Below are positions 46,878 through 55,837 of a DNA stretch of 64,000 nucleotides, piece after piece. The notes beneath the pieces were generated by a model. The model did not search any database, had not been told where the DNA came from, and saw only the letters and a program-made list of their open reading frames with translations. The translations under genes and the position numbers were made by a program. Source of the stretch: Ruania zhangjianzhongii. Lineage in GTDB: Bacteria; Actinomycetota; Actinomycetes; Actinomycetales; Beutenbergiaceae. The DNA lies in contig NZ_CP042828.1 of NCBI RefSeq assembly GCF_008000995.1, forward strand, positions 2,196,882-2,260,881. Reading direction: 5' to 3'. Numbering within the stretch: the stretch's first letter is position 1; every line of letters begins with the position of its first letter.

Positions 46878-47960
46878 GTGTTTACCGAGCGTACGAGTGT
46901 GGGGCTCGACGTGCACGCAAGGTCGGTCGTTGCTGCAGCGATCGATGGCGTCACGGGCGAGTTCTTCCGAACTAGATTGACGCCTTCGCATGAGGAGATC
47001 CGATCCTGGGTGAACGACCTGCCTGGCCCGGCGGCGGTCGCTTATGAGGCTGGCCCGACAGGGTTCGGGTTGTATCGGCATCTGATGGCGACTGGGATCC
47101 GGTGCGAGGTGGTGGCGCCGTCGAAGTTGCAGCGCCCCAGTGGCGATCGTGTGAAGACCGATGCCAGGGACGCGGTGCATCTGGCGCGGTTGCTCCGGCT
47201 GGATGAGTTCACCGCCGTGAGGGTCCCGACCGTGGACGAGGAAAATGCTCGTGATCTGGTCCGTGCTCGTGAGGACGCCCGTGGTGATCTGATGCGGGCT
47301 CGCCACCGGCTCTCCAAGCTGCTGCTGCGCCATGGGCTCGTCTATTCCGATGGGCGGGCCTGGACCGGCGTGCATGAGGCGTGGCTACGCCGACAGCGGT
47401 TCGAGTCGCACGCACTGCAGTTGACTTATGAGTCTGACTTCGAGGCTGTGTTGACGGTCCAGGCGCGCCGGGACCGCCTCAATGAAGCGATCGCGGCGAT
47501 GGCCGCGGACAGTGAATTCACTCCGATCGTGCGACGCCTTGGCTGCCTGCGCGGGATCGGCGACCTGACCGGACTGGCCCTGGCGGTCGAGGTTGGCGAC
47601 TGGCACCGCTTCACCGGAAACAGCATCGGCTCGTTCGTCGGCCTTGTCCCTTCGGAGTACTCCTCCGGTGCCTCCCGGGTCCAGGGCTCGATCACCAAGA
47701 CCGGCAACACTCACGTGCGGCGGCTCCTGGTCGAAGCCGCCTGGCACCACCGAGCCCGCTACGTGATCGGCAAGACCATCCAGGACCGCTGGGAACTGGC
47801 CCCACCGGCTGCCCGGGCCCGTGGCGATGCCGGGAACCGGCGCCTGCACCAGCGCTGGAACACCTTCCGCGAACGCCGCAAGCGCCACGTGGTCGCCAAC
47901 GTCGCCATCGCCCGAGAACTGGCCGGCTGGTGCTGGTCCCTGGCAGTACTCGAGGAATAG
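46878..47960 (+). CDS. IS110-family transposase
   Basis: 360 residues. The N-terminal RuvC-like DEDD domain shows Asp in GLDVHARSVVAA, Glu in AYEAGPTGFGLYR and the two Asp of KTDARDAVHLARLL. The C-terminal transposase_20 domain has CLRGIGDLTGLALAVEVGD and the catalytic-type Ser in LVPSEYSSG, as in IS110 recombinases. GTG 46878 with GGAG upstream. Intact, so the element may still be active. Confidence 0.95.
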   Translation: MFTERTSVGLDVHARSVVAAAIDGVTGEFFRTRLTPSHEEIRSWVNDLPGPAAVAYEAGPTGFGLYRHLMATGIRCEVVAPSKLQRPSGDRVKTDARDAVHLARLLRLDEFTAVRVPTVDEENARDLVRAREDARGDLMRARHRLSKLLLRHGLVYSDGRAWTGVHEAWLRRQRFESHALQLTYESDFEAVLTVQARRDRLNEAIAAMAADSEFTPIVRRLGCLRGIGDLTGLALAVEVGDWHRFTGNSIGSFVGLVPSEYSSGASRVQGSITKTGNTHVRRLLVEAAWHHRARYVIGKTIQDRWELAPPAARARGDAGNRRLHQRWNTFRERRKRHVVANVAIARELAGWCWSLAVLEE

Positions 47961-48181
47961 TCCCCACAGACCGCTTCGCCGACCAACGCGGTGGGAGCAG
48001 CGCGTGGAGCGACCCGCGACACAGCTATGAGCAACCGGGCCCCTGGGCCAGGCCACGCTCGACCCTAGACACGCGGACCGCTCCTGCCGAACACCCCGTC
48101 CTGCGGTAACCAACCCGCGCATATCAGTCTGACCGCGCGTCGCCAACGACACGCTCACCACCTACCCAGGCCGGCGAAGCA
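47961..48181. other. Downstream non-coding end of the IS
   Basis: No gene is supported. Contains the right end of the IS110 element, whose border is not visible. Confidence 0.5.
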
Positions 48182-48218
48182 GAGGCGCCCGCCCCCAGTA
48201 ACGGGGGACGGGCGCCTC
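48182..48218. terminator. GC-rich terminator between the IS and the ABC-2 exporter
   Basis: GAGGCGCCCGCCCCC (48182-48196) pairs with GGGGG and CGGGCGCCTC (48203-48218) with one bulged A. It lies 31 nt beyond the end of the minus-strand permease gene. Confidence 0.75.
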
Positions 48219-48248
48219 ACCCTGCCACTTGACAAAAACGGCTACATA

Positions 48249-49031
48249 TCAGCTGGTGCTGGATTGAAGGGCGCGGAGCCCGAGGACGAAGCCGAGGATG
48301 GCCGTGGCGATCGCTGCGAGAAATCCGGAGCCGACATTCCAGGTGGCGAGGTGACCGGCGAAAAGGTCGCGTTCGGCGTTGACGACGTGGGTGAGGGGGT
48401 TGAACTGTGAGAGGACGCGAATCCACGGGGGGCCGTCATCGAGAGGAAGCAGCATGCCGGAGAGGATCATCAGCGGGAAGAGGAGTGTCTGTTGGATCGT
48501 CCAGAACATCCAGTCCTGCTTGCGCACCGCGATTGCCAGGGCGTAGCTGAGTGAACCGATGCCGACTGCCAGGATGCCCACGAGCAGGAGCCCGATGGCG
48601 CCGCCTGGAATGCTTGGCCTGAATCCGAACGGGATCATGACGAGAACGATCACCACCGCCTGGATGACGATCGGCACGAACGCTTTGAGTGATCGTCCGA
48701 TGAACAGTGCGGATCGGGTCAACGGGGTGACCAGGAGGCGTTCGTGGGAGCCGCCCTGCATGTCGTACTGGAGGTTTGAGCCGGTGGCTGCGGTGCCGAA
48801 GAGCGAGGTCATGACGAGGATGCCGGGGACGAACCATGCCCAGGGTGATTCCTGGTTCGGCGCTGCGGTGGCTGCGACGAGCGGGCCGAAGAGCAGCAGG
48901 AAGAAGAGCGGCTGGATCATGCCGACCACGATGGAGAACGGGTCGCTGGCGACTGGGCGCAGTTCGCGGCCCATCACGATGAGGGTGTCGGTGAACGGGT
49001 TGCGGCGTGGTGGGGCTGTGGTCGTGGTCAT
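48249..49031 (-). CDS. ABC-2 type exporter permease (DrrB-like)
   Basis: 260 residues, six helices. Pattern RELRPVASDPFSIVVGMIQP, QGGSHERLLVTPLTRSALFIGR and FPLMILSGMLLPLDDGPPW is typical of daunorubicin-type DrrB permeases. It pairs with the upstream ATPase, with an ATGA overlap at 49028-49031. Such systems export drugs or lipids; the substrate is unknown. Confidence 0.92.
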   Translation of the reverse strand: MTTTTAPPRRNPFTDTLIVMGRELRPVASDPFSIVVGMIQPLFFLLLFGPLVAATAAPNQESPWAWFVPGILVMTSLFGTAATGSNLQYDMQGGSHERLLVTPLTRSALFIGRSLKAFVPIVIQAVVIVLVMIPFGFRPSIPGGAIGLLLVGILAVGIGSLSYALAIAVRKQDWMFWTIQQTLLFPLMILSGMLLPLDDGPPWIRVLSQFNPLTHVVNAERDLFAGHLATWNVGSGFLAAIATAILGFVLGLRALQSSTS

Positions 49032-50083
49032 TTCGAGGGCTCCTGGAGTTCTTGGTTCGGTTCGTTGATCTGGTTCTCGTCGGCGGTGATCTCGCCGGCG
49101 TCGCGCAGGCTCCGCCCGGTCAGTTCGAGGAACACGTCGTTGAGCGTGGGGAGCTTCGTATCCGCGGCTGTCACGGTGATGCCGTGGCTCTGCGCGGCGG
49201 CGATCGCGGCGGGGAGGGCCACGCGCCCGTTGCCCACCTGTGCGATGACCGTGCTGCCCTGTGTGGCGACGGTGTGAACCCCGTCCGTCGCCGCGAGCAG
49301 GCTGCGGAGTTGTTCGGCGGTGGTCGCCTCGAGCGTGTCGAGGGTTAAGCGGTCGCCGACGTGTTTCTGCTTGAGCCGTGTCGGGGTGCCGTCCGCGATG
49401 ATGCGTCCGTGGTCGATGATGACGATGCGATCTGCCGCCTGATCTGCTTCCTCCAGGTAGTGGGTGGTGAACACGATCGTCATGCCGGTCCGCTGCCGGG
49501 TTCGGGCGACGTGATCCCAGAGATTGCTCCGGTTCTGGGGATCGAGCCCGGTTGTAGGCTCGTCCAGGAAGAGCAGGGGCGGGAGATTCACCAGCCCGAT
49601 CGCGAGGTCGAGACGGCGCCGCTGACCACCGCTCATCTCCTGGCTCTTGCGCTTCTGCAGTTGCTCCAGGCTCAGGATCGACAGCAGTTCGGCGGCTCGT
49701 GCTCGGGCCGCCGCGCGGCCGAGGCCGTAGATGCGGCCCTGTGTGATGACCTCGTCGATCACGCGTTGGGTGTGTCCTGCGCCGTTGCCCTGGCCGACGT
49801 AGCCGATGCGCTCGCGCACCTGCGAACGTTGCGTGATCACATCCAAGCCGGCGACTTCTGCGGTACCGCTCGTGGGAGGCAGGAGGGTGGAGAGCATCCG
49901 CATGAGCGTGCTCTTGCCAGCGCCGTTGGGGCCGAGAACGGCCACCGTCTCTCCCTGCGCGACGGAGAAGTCGATGCTCTGGACGGCGAGGACGTGGTCG
50001 CCGTCGGGTGCGCGGAAGCTCCGCGAAAGGGATGTCGTCGTGATCATGTGCTGGCTGTGCTCCGTTCCTTCCGGTGATGACAT
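49028..50083 (-). CDS. ABC exporter ATP-binding protein (DrrA-like)
   Basis: 351 residues from ATG 50083 (GAGG upstream); ATG 50047 (MITTTSLSR) is the alternative. Walker A GPNGAGKST, signature MSGGQRRRLDLA, Walker B LLFLDEPTTGLDP, switch His in TTHYLEEAD. The C-terminal extension (GDRLTLDTLEATT...NDVFLELTGR) is the DrrA-type regulatory part. Divergent from the WYL regulator gene. Confidence 0.92.
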   Translation of the reverse strand: MSSPEGTEHSQHMITTTSLSRSFRAPDGDHVLAVQSIDFSVAQGETVAVLGPNGAGKSTLMRMLSTLLPPTSGTAEVAGLDVITQRSQVRERIGYVGQGNGAGHTQRVIDEVITQGRIYGLGRAAARARAAELLSILSLEQLQKRKSQEMSGGQRRRLDLAIGLVNLPPLLFLDEPTTGLDPQNRSNLWDHVARTRQRTGMTIVFTTHYLEEADQAADRIVIIDHGRIIADGTPTRLKQKHVGDRLTLDTLEATTAEQLRSLLAATDGVHTVATQGSTVIAQVGNGRVALPAAIAAAQSHGITVTAADTKLPTLNDVFLELTGRSLRDAGEITADENQINEPNQELQEPSK

Positions 50084-50101
50084 GCACCAACCTCACGGTC
50101 G

Positions 50102-50124
50102 TTGTGGTCGGTATACGGCCACAA
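50102..50124. promoter_or_regulatory. Palindromic operator between exporter and WYL regulator
   Basis: TTGTGGTCG (50102-50110), GTATA spacer, CGGCCACAA (50116-50124): 9-bp arms with one mismatch. It lies in the 61-nt divergent gap and overlaps both promoters. Confidence 0.65.
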
Positions 50125-50144
50125 GTGGAGATAGCCTTGCTCAC

Positions 50145-51122
50145 ATGTCCACCGGCACCCGAGCGCTCGAACTCCTCGGCCTGCTCCAGGCACGACGCCA
50201 TTGGCCGGGCGACGAGCTCGCACGCCGCCTCGGGGTCAGCCAGCGCACGCTCCGCCGCGACGTCGACGGGCTCCAAGAACTCGGCTACCCGATCACCACG
50301 ACACGCGGGACCGGCGGCGGGTACCAGCTCAGCCCGGGTGCGTCGCTCCCGCCGCTGGTGCTCACTGAGGACGAGGCTGCTGCGGTTGTCTTGGGTCTCA
50401 AAGAGACCGTCGCGGGCATTCACACCACCTCGGGGGATGCCGCGGTCAGCGCGATGGCCAAGATCGTCCAAGTGCTTCCGGTACGCATCCGCCGCCGTAT
50501 CGACAGCCTCCGGAATGTTGCGATCCCGCGGGCAGCACCTCGGCGGGCCGGGATCACCGATGTCGTGGCCTTGACGACCGTGGCTCTCGCCTGCCGTGAC
50601 CATGAAGCGCTGAGATTCACCTACCGGGCACGAGACGGTCAGGTCTCGGAGCGAAGCGTCCACCCGCACCGAACCGTGAGTGTGGACGACCGCCTCTACC
50701 TCGTGGCGTGGGATCTTGACCGAGGCGACTGGCGCACCTTCCGGATCGACCGGATCGACAACCCGATTCGGAGCGGACAGCGGTTCGTTCCACGCCGATT
50801 TCCCGGTTCCGATCCCGTCGAGTTTGTCCGCAGCCAGATCAGGTCGATGCCGGCGAGGTATCCCGTCCGCGCCACGGTCCGGGCACCGGCCGAACGAGTC
50901 AAGGAGGAGGTCGGGCAGTACGGGACCGTCGAGTCGATCGATGACACCTCATGCGAGGTGTTCATCCCCTCCGACTCACTCGATTGGGCAGCGTTCTGCC
51001 TCGCAGCGACCGATGCTCGCTTCCTCGTCCACGGGCCACCGGAGGCGATCAAGTACATGCGTGGCTGGGGCGAACGCCTGATCGCCGCCACGAACGAAGG
51101 ACCCGCAGATGCCCAAGGCTGA
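50145..51122 (+). CDS. WYL-domain HTH transcriptional regulator
   Basis: 325 residues. HTH_11 N-terminus (DELARRLGVSQRTLRRDVDGL; TRGTGGGYQLSPGA), then a WYL domain (HEALRFTYRARDGQVSERSV; PHRTVSVDDRLYLVAWD) and the WCX tail. WYL proteins often answer DNA damage or nucleic-acid ligands. ATG 50145. It overlaps the glycosylase-like gene by 14 nt and is divergent from the DrrAB-like exporter, which it probably regulates. Confidence 0.92.
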   Translation: MSTGTRALELLGLLQARRHWPGDELARRLGVSQRTLRRDVDGLQELGYPITTTRGTGGGYQLSPGASLPPLVLTEDEAAAVVLGLKETVAGIHTTSGDAAVSAMAKIVQVLPVRIRRRIDSLRNVAIPRAAPRRAGITDVVALTTVALACRDHEALRFTYRARDGQVSERSVHPHRTVSVDDRLYLVAWDLDRGDWRTFRIDRIDNPIRSGQRFVPRRFPGSDPVEFVRSQIRSMPARYPVRATVRAPAERVKEEVGQYGTVESIDDTSCEVFIPSDSLDWAAFCLAATDARFLVHGPPEAIKYMRGWGERLIAATNEGPADAQG

Positions 51123-52332
51123 CACGCCGACCGTCCGGCCGGTGACGGACCGGGAGCGTCGCGCTCGAATCGGCGTCAGGCACGCTCTCGCCAGATCATC
51201 GAGAGTTCTTACTCCCGACGATGCGGCCCGGTCGGTCGTCTGCCTGCACGCGACCGACCCGCCGAGCGTGCATCTGTCCTGCTGGGCGCGCAGCGACACG
51301 TTGAGCATCGATGACGTGGAGCGGGCGCTCTACGAGACCCGTTCACTGGTGCGACAGCAGTCCATGCGCGAGACGATCTTCGTGTTCCCCCGCGAACTCG
51401 TCCCCGCGGTGTGGGGCAGCGCCGCCGCGCGAGTCGCTGCCGTCTCGCGGCGGCGACTCGTCCGAGACCTCGAACGCTGGGGCGCCGTGCCAGAAGGGGA
51501 AGGCGCCGGCTGGCTTCAAGGTGCGGAGCGCGCCGTCTTGGATCACCTTGCCGACGGGGTGCCGCGATCGTCCAGGCAACTGCGCGAGGAGGTGGCGGAA
51601 GTCGGCGGGTTCATCGTGCAGTCCCCGGACAAGGCTTGGGGCGGCAAAGTCGCCATTGCACCGAGACTGCTCGCCCAACTCAGCATGGACGGCGTCGTCG
51701 CCCGGGCTGGCAATGCCGGGGCGTGGTACACAAGCCGACCGCTGTGGACGACCACTGAAGCATGGTGGGGTGGTGACGTTCCGAAGGCACTCGAATCACG
51801 AGAAGGCTACGCCGAGCTGGTGAACCGGTGGCTGTGGTCGTACGGTCCTGGCACGGTCGAGGACATCACATGGTGGCTCGGCAGCACCAAAGCGACGGTG
51901 CGCGCGACCCTTCAGGACCTCGGCGCAGAGAAGGTGACTCTGGACGACGGCTCGATCGGCTGGCTGCGGCCAGACGACCTCGATCCCGTCAATGATCCCG
52001 AGCCCTGGGTCGCGTTGTTGCCGCTTCTCGACCCCACCATCATGGGCTGGAAAGGGCGAGACTTCTTCCTCGGGCCGCACGGATCCCAGCTGTTCGACAG
52101 CGCCGGCAACGCCGGCACCACTGCCTGGGCCGATGGGCAGGTGGTCGGCGTCTGGGTACAGGACGCCAAAGGAGTCGTGCAACTCAGATTCCTGGAAGAG
52201 ATTGCTCCGCTGGCTCGTGACGCGCTGCGCGCCGAGGCTCGACGGCTCACCGAATCGTTGGACGGTCAACGAGTCTTCACCGTGTACCCGTCACCAGCGA
52301 TGCAGCCCGGAATCAAGCTGCCGGAATGGTGA
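51109..52332 (+). CDS. Winged-helix DNA-binding protein of the AlkZ/YcaQ type (HTH_42)
   Basis: 407 residues. HTH_42 family: CLHATDPPSVHLSCWARS, then LVRQQSMRETIFVFPREL, WGKGGK-type segments, and the C-terminal PLLDPTIMGWKGRDFFLG. AlkZ and YcaQ unhook interstrand crosslinks or excise bulky alkyl adducts. RQQSM sits near the catalytic region, but the exact QxQ/QxD motif was not confirmed. It overlaps the WYL gene by 14 nt. The exporter, regulator and glycosylase together suggest self-resistance to a DNA-damaging compound. Confidence 0.85.
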   Translation: MPKADTPTVRPVTDRERRARIGVRHALARSSRVLTPDDAARSVVCLHATDPPSVHLSCWARSDTLSIDDVERALYETRSLVRQQSMRETIFVFPRELVPAVWGSAAARVAAVSRRRLVRDLERWGAVPEGEGAGWLQGAERAVLDHLADGVPRSSRQLREEVAEVGGFIVQSPDKAWGGKVAIAPRLLAQLSMDGVVARAGNAGAWYTSRPLWTTTEAWWGGDVPKALESREGYAELVNRWLWSYGPGTVEDITWWLGSTKATVRATLQDLGAEKVTLDDGSIGWLRPDDLDPVNDPEPWVALLPLLDPTIMGWKGRDFFLGPHGSQLFDSAGNAGTTAWADGQVVGVWVQDAKGVVQLRFLEEIAPLARDALRAEARRLTESLDGQRVFTVYPSPAMQPGIKLPEW

Positions 52333-52407
52333 GGTGGGTGGTCCGCCAAGCACGGAACACTGGACTCCGACTCGCCATCCAGCCTCCTCAGAGTCACCGC
52401 ACACCAG

Positions 52408-53175
52408 TCAGGGGAGCAGGAAATCGACGGGCGTCACACCGAGAAGTTTGCGGAAGTGGCGGGTCAAATGGGCTTGGTCATAGAAGCCAGCGGCCGCAGC
52501 AGCGTTGGCCGGGCTCATCCCTGTGAGCAGGAGGCGTCGCGCCGCGTCGACGCGCCTGCCGATCACGTAGCGGTGTGGTGGGATCCCGTATGCGTCGGAG
52601 AACGCTCGGACAAGGTGGTTCGGATGACTGCGGAGCGTGCGCGCGGCCTCCGCGATCGTGAACCGTTCGGTCAGACGGTCGTCGAGAAGTTCTCGAAGTC
52701 GACGTGCGAGAGGGATGTCCCTGGTGGTGACAGAAGTGTGCTCGAACTGTGCCTGGGCAACTTCCTGCAGCTTGTGGATGCCGTATTCGGCGCTGAGCGT
52801 GTCGGTCCGCGACGACAGCGCGCCATGTATGTATCGAGCCACTTGCACCGCACCGTCGTCGCACAGCCACGGCGATTTGGCGGCAGCGTCGACACTGCGA
52901 GGTGGTAGCCAAAACGGATCGAGGTAAATGACCCGCTTGCGAAAGGGGTGTCCTGGCGTGGCCGATTGGCCGTCGTGGGGCACACCGGGGGGCAGGAGCG
53001 TGAGTTGGGACGGTTCCGCGTGCCGTTCGGCACCGTCGAGGCGATAGGCGACTGCTCCCTCGTCGATCAGGAGCACGGTCCAGGAATCGTGCGTGTGCGT
53101 TGGATAGGAGTGCCGTCGGAACGTGGCATGCAAGACCTCTTGGACGAGTGGCACATCCGGATGCCACGCATTCAC
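52408..53175 (-). CDS. AraC-family transcriptional regulator
   Basis: About 255 residues. Cupin N-terminus (YPTHTHDSWTVLLIDEGAV; LTLLPPGVPHDGQ) and two-HTH AraC C-terminus (FTIAEAARTLRSHPNHLVRAF; AAAAAGFYDQAHLTRHFRKLLG). Start assumed at GTG 53175, as homologues begin at AWHPDVP; GTG 53187 is next, and no good Shine-Dalgarno is present. Divergent from the DUF2000 gene 60 nt away. Confidence 0.9.
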   Translation of the reverse strand: MNAWHPDVPLVQEVLHATFRRHSYPTHTHDSWTVLLIDEGAVAYRLDGAERHAEPSQLTLLPPGVPHDGQSATPGHPFRKRVIYLDPFWLPPRSVDAAAKSPWLCDDGAVQVARYIHGALSSRTDTLSAEYGIHKLQEVAQAQFEHTSVTTRDIPLARRLRELLDDRLTERFTIAEAARTLRSHPNHLVRAFSDAYGIPPHRYVIGRRVDAARRLLLTGMSPANAAAAAGFYDQAHLTRHFRKLLGVTPVDFLLP

Positions 53176-53235
53176 GATGTCGCCCACGTGAGAAACGTAC
53201 AAGACGCGCCCGGGCGCCGGTCCGAAACTGGTGAT

Positions 53236-53673
53236 ATGGATATCGATGCCGCTGCTTCCCCTGTTCGATTCGATACGAAGGTTGCAGTTCTTCTCCGCGA
53301 TGACCTCCTGTCGTGGCAGGAGCTGAACGTCACCGCGTTCCTGATGAGCGGGATTGCGACGAGTGCGCCTGACCTGGTAGGCGAGCCCTACCTCGACGGC
53401 GACGACAACGAGTACCTCTCGATGCTGCGACAGCCCATCCTGGTGTTCACTGCAGAGGCAAACAAGCTTGCCGAAGTGCGCCGGAAGGCGGTCGAGCGCG
53501 ACCTCTCGATCGCCCTCTACACGCACGACCTCTTCGCCACGGGGCACGATGCGGCCAACCGTGCGGCGGTGGCCGCCGTGCCCGCGGATGAGCTCGATCT
53601 CGTCGGGCTAGCGCTGCGCGGTCCGCGCAACGTCGTCGACCGGATGACCAAAGGCGTGACCATGCACCACTAG
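53236..53673 (+). CDS. DUF2000 family protein
   Basis: 145 residues. Family pattern: KVAVLLRDDLLSWQELNVTAFL, then MLRQPILVFTA and RDLSIALYTHDLFATGHDAANR. Function unknown. Its coupling to an adjacent divergent AraC gene recurs in many genomes. ATG 53236. Confidence 0.88.
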   Translation: MDIDAAASPVRFDTKVAVLLRDDLLSWQELNVTAFLMSGIATSAPDLVGEPYLDGDDNEYLSMLRQPILVFTAEANKLAEVRRKAVERDLSIALYTHDLFATGHDAANRAAVAAVPADELDLVGLALRGPRNVVDRMTKGVTMHH

Positions 53674-53809
53674 AGGAGGAGTATCGGCCCTCGGGCCACT
53701 TTCTCAGGATGACGTGACGTCTGGCGGTCGGCAGGAAGCCTGCGACCGCGCCGACTGACCGCCGGTACACCCACTGGACGGCGTGGTCAGGGCGGGGCCG
53801 GCACAGCGA

Positions 53810-55162
53810 TCACCGCCCACCGTCGTGGACCGGAAGAGGGGTCGCGTGAATAACCCGCTCCGGGTCGAAACGGTCCTTGATCTCCATCAGCCGGGCGGCG
53901 TTCGGTCCGTAGGCCGCCTGGGCCTGTTCCTGGTCGTCGGGCCCGAGGAAGTTCGGATAGCCGCCGGGCAAGGCGTGCGGTGCGAGCGTCGCGCTGGTGT
54001 TCCTGGTCCAGCCCGAGAGAGGTTCCCCGCGCTCGATCATCTCCACCATCAGGTGATCCTCGCGCCGACCGAAGGCCGTGTCCCGGACGTCCAGCTGAGT
54101 CGCGCGCCCGTGGAAGTGCTGGACGTTCAGGAACGAGGTGGTGTGCACCCGGGCGCTGTAGGCCTCGAGCAGGGACGCCGCTGACGCTGGGGTGAGTTGT
54201 GCGAGGTTGCGGGTCCGAATTTCATAGTGGGGACCGTTCGGAAAGGCACCGTCGAGCTGTCGCAACCTGGTCAGTGGCGACATCGCTGCGACTGTGGTGG
54301 CCAGCGGCGTTCCCAGTGCTGCGACCTCGTCCATCGCTGCCGGGCCGTCCGGAATAGCTCCCGACCAGGTGGGCGAGACCACGATCACCGGGGTGCCGTC
54401 CGCACCGGGCACGATCGCGAGCAGCACGGTGAGATCGTCAGGGGCCCTACTGACCAGCTCGGCGTATCCCGCCAGGACCTGGTCCGCCTCCTCGAGCGAG
54501 AACCGAAACGAGCCCACCAGCACCTCTGGCAGCGGGTGCAGCGCCACCTCGATCGAAGTGACCACACCAAAGTTCCCGCCGCCACCACGCAGTGCCCAGA
54601 GGAGATCGGCATCACCGTGCTGGCCGGCGCGAACCACCTGACCGTCGGCGAGCACCACTTCCGCAGCCACCAGGTTGTCCGCGGCCAGGCCGAGCCGGCC
54701 GCACAGCGGGCCGTATCCGCCGGCCAGGGTCAGTCCGACGATCCCGACCGCCCCGACCGTGCCGGTCGCCAGAGCCAACCCCTCGCCATCGGCCGCCGCG
54801 GCCACGTCGTCGGCGGTGGCTCCGCCTGCCACTGTGGCGATGCCGTCCCGGATCGAGACCTCGCGCATCTCCCGGAGGTCGATCACCAGGGCGCCTGGGC
54901 GGATCGCGCGACCGGTCCAGTCATGTCCGCCAGAGCGGACCGACACGGGCAGGCCGCACTCTCGAGCCGTGCGGAGCGCCTGCTGGACCTCCGCAGTCGA
55001 CCTGCACCGCACGACCATCCTCGGCCGGTGGTCAATGGCACCGCTCCACACTGCTGCCGCGGCAACAAGCTCTGCGCAGCCGGTCACTATCCGTGCCGGA
55101 TCGATCGTCCTGCTCAACGCCCCCAGCGCAGCAGCGATCCGTTCCCCCTCAGTGGTCCCCAT
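53810..55162 (-). CDS. FAD-linked oxidoreductase, berberine-bridge/PCMH type
   Basis: 450 residues. VRSGGHDWTGRAI carries the His that usually forms the covalent FAD bond. GLTLAGGYGPLCGRLGLAADNL and WALRGGGGNFGVVTSIE are FAD-binding. The position of the second, Cys, attachment in bicovalent members is not Cys here. The C-terminal berberine-bridge domain ends in NAARLMEIKDRFDPERVI. ATG 55162. Substrate unknown (carbohydrates or alkaloid-like alcohols for the family). Confidence 0.92.
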   Translation of the reverse strand: MGTTEGERIAAALGALSRTIDPARIVTGCAELVAAAAVWSGAIDHRPRMVVRCRSTAEVQQALRTARECGLPVSVRSGGHDWTGRAIRPGALVIDLREMREVSIRDGIATVAGGATADDVAAAADGEGLALATGTVGAVGIVGLTLAGGYGPLCGRLGLAADNLVAAEVVLADGQVVRAGQHGDADLLWALRGGGGNFGVVTSIEVALHPLPEVLVGSFRFSLEEADQVLAGYAELVSRAPDDLTVLLAIVPGADGTPVIVVSPTWSGAIPDGPAAMDEVAALGTPLATTVAAMSPLTRLRQLDGAFPNGPHYEIRTRNLAQLTPASAASLLEAYSARVHTTSFLNVQHFHGRATQLDVRDTAFGRREDHLMVEMIERGEPLSGWTRNTSATLAPHALPGGYPNFLGPDDQEQAQAAYGPNAARLMEIKDRFDPERVIHATPLPVHDGGR

Positions 55163-55362
55163 CGGCCCATCCCCTCATCGTGAATCGTGGCTGCCAGGGT
55201 ACAGATAGCCGGAAGTCGCACCACGTGTCGCGTTGCCCTAGCTTCGGACGGCGCACGTCTCGGGCCATGTCGAGCGTCACTACCCAGGCGTAGAATGCCC
55301 TGCGGACGGCTGGCCTCCACTGTCAGGCGCGAGGTGATGTCGCCACGATGGTCGGAGATGGC

Positions 55363-55791
55363 ATGAGACAGGCCCACATCATTCAGCGGTTCGAGGCCGG
55401 AGCGATCGCCCTGCTCGCTCTCGGTGCAGTAGTGGTCGTGTATTCCGGATGGTGGTGGGTCATCTTTGCTGCCTTCGTGCTGTTCGACCTCTCGATGCTG
55501 GGATACGTGCGGTCTACCGCTGTAGGGGCGACGTCATACAACCTGATCCACAACTACGGGTTCCCGGCCCTGATCGGGCTGACCGCGTTCGTGACGCAGT
55601 CCTCATTCCCGGGCGTCTCGACGGTGGCGGGACTGCTTGCCTGCGCATGGGCATTCCATGTCGGCGTCGACCGCGCCCTCGGCTACGGCTTGAAGCTGCC
55701 CGACGCCTTCGGGCACACCCACCTCGGATGGGTCGGCAAGGATCGAGAGAGCGGGGACCAACGTTCCGAGAGCGACGCTCCGGGCAGGTGA
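55363..55791 (+). CDS. DUF4260 family membrane protein
   Basis: 142 residues, four membrane helices. RFEAGAIALLALGAVVVVYSG at the start, DLSMLGYVR, and C-terminal HVGVDRALGYGLKLPDAFGHTHLG (read in two parts). ATG 55363 with GGAG at 5 nt; ATG 55348 is in frame. Function unknown. Followed by the ABC-F gene on the same strand. Confidence 0.85.
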   Translation: MRQAHIIQRFEAGAIALLALGAVVVVYSGWWWVIFAAFVLFDLSMLGYVRSTAVGATSYNLIHNYGFPALIGLTAFVTQSSFPGVSTVAGLLACAWAFHVGVDRALGYGLKLPDAFGHTHLGWVGKDRESGDQRSESDAPGR

Positions 55792-55825
55792 GGCCGACGA
55801 GGGAAAAGAACTATCACCAGCTTGA

Positions 55826-55831
55826 TAGCTT
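55826..55831 (+). promoter_or_regulatory. Candidate -10 box (leaderless) of the ABC-F gene
   Basis: TAGCTT ends 6 nt before GTG 55838, the same spacing as at dnaG, 5009 and 35224. Confidence 0.4.
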
Positions 55832-55837
55832 TCCGTT

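Larger units (their letters stand above)
46705..48180 (+). mobile_element. IS110-family insertion sequence (limits approximate)
   Basis: Defined by the IS110 transposase and the non-coding DNA on both sides, between the tRNA-Val terminator and the next gene's terminator. IS110 elements lack terminal inverted repeats, so the ends cannot be placed from one copy. A second genomic copy would fix the limits. Confidence 0.65.
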
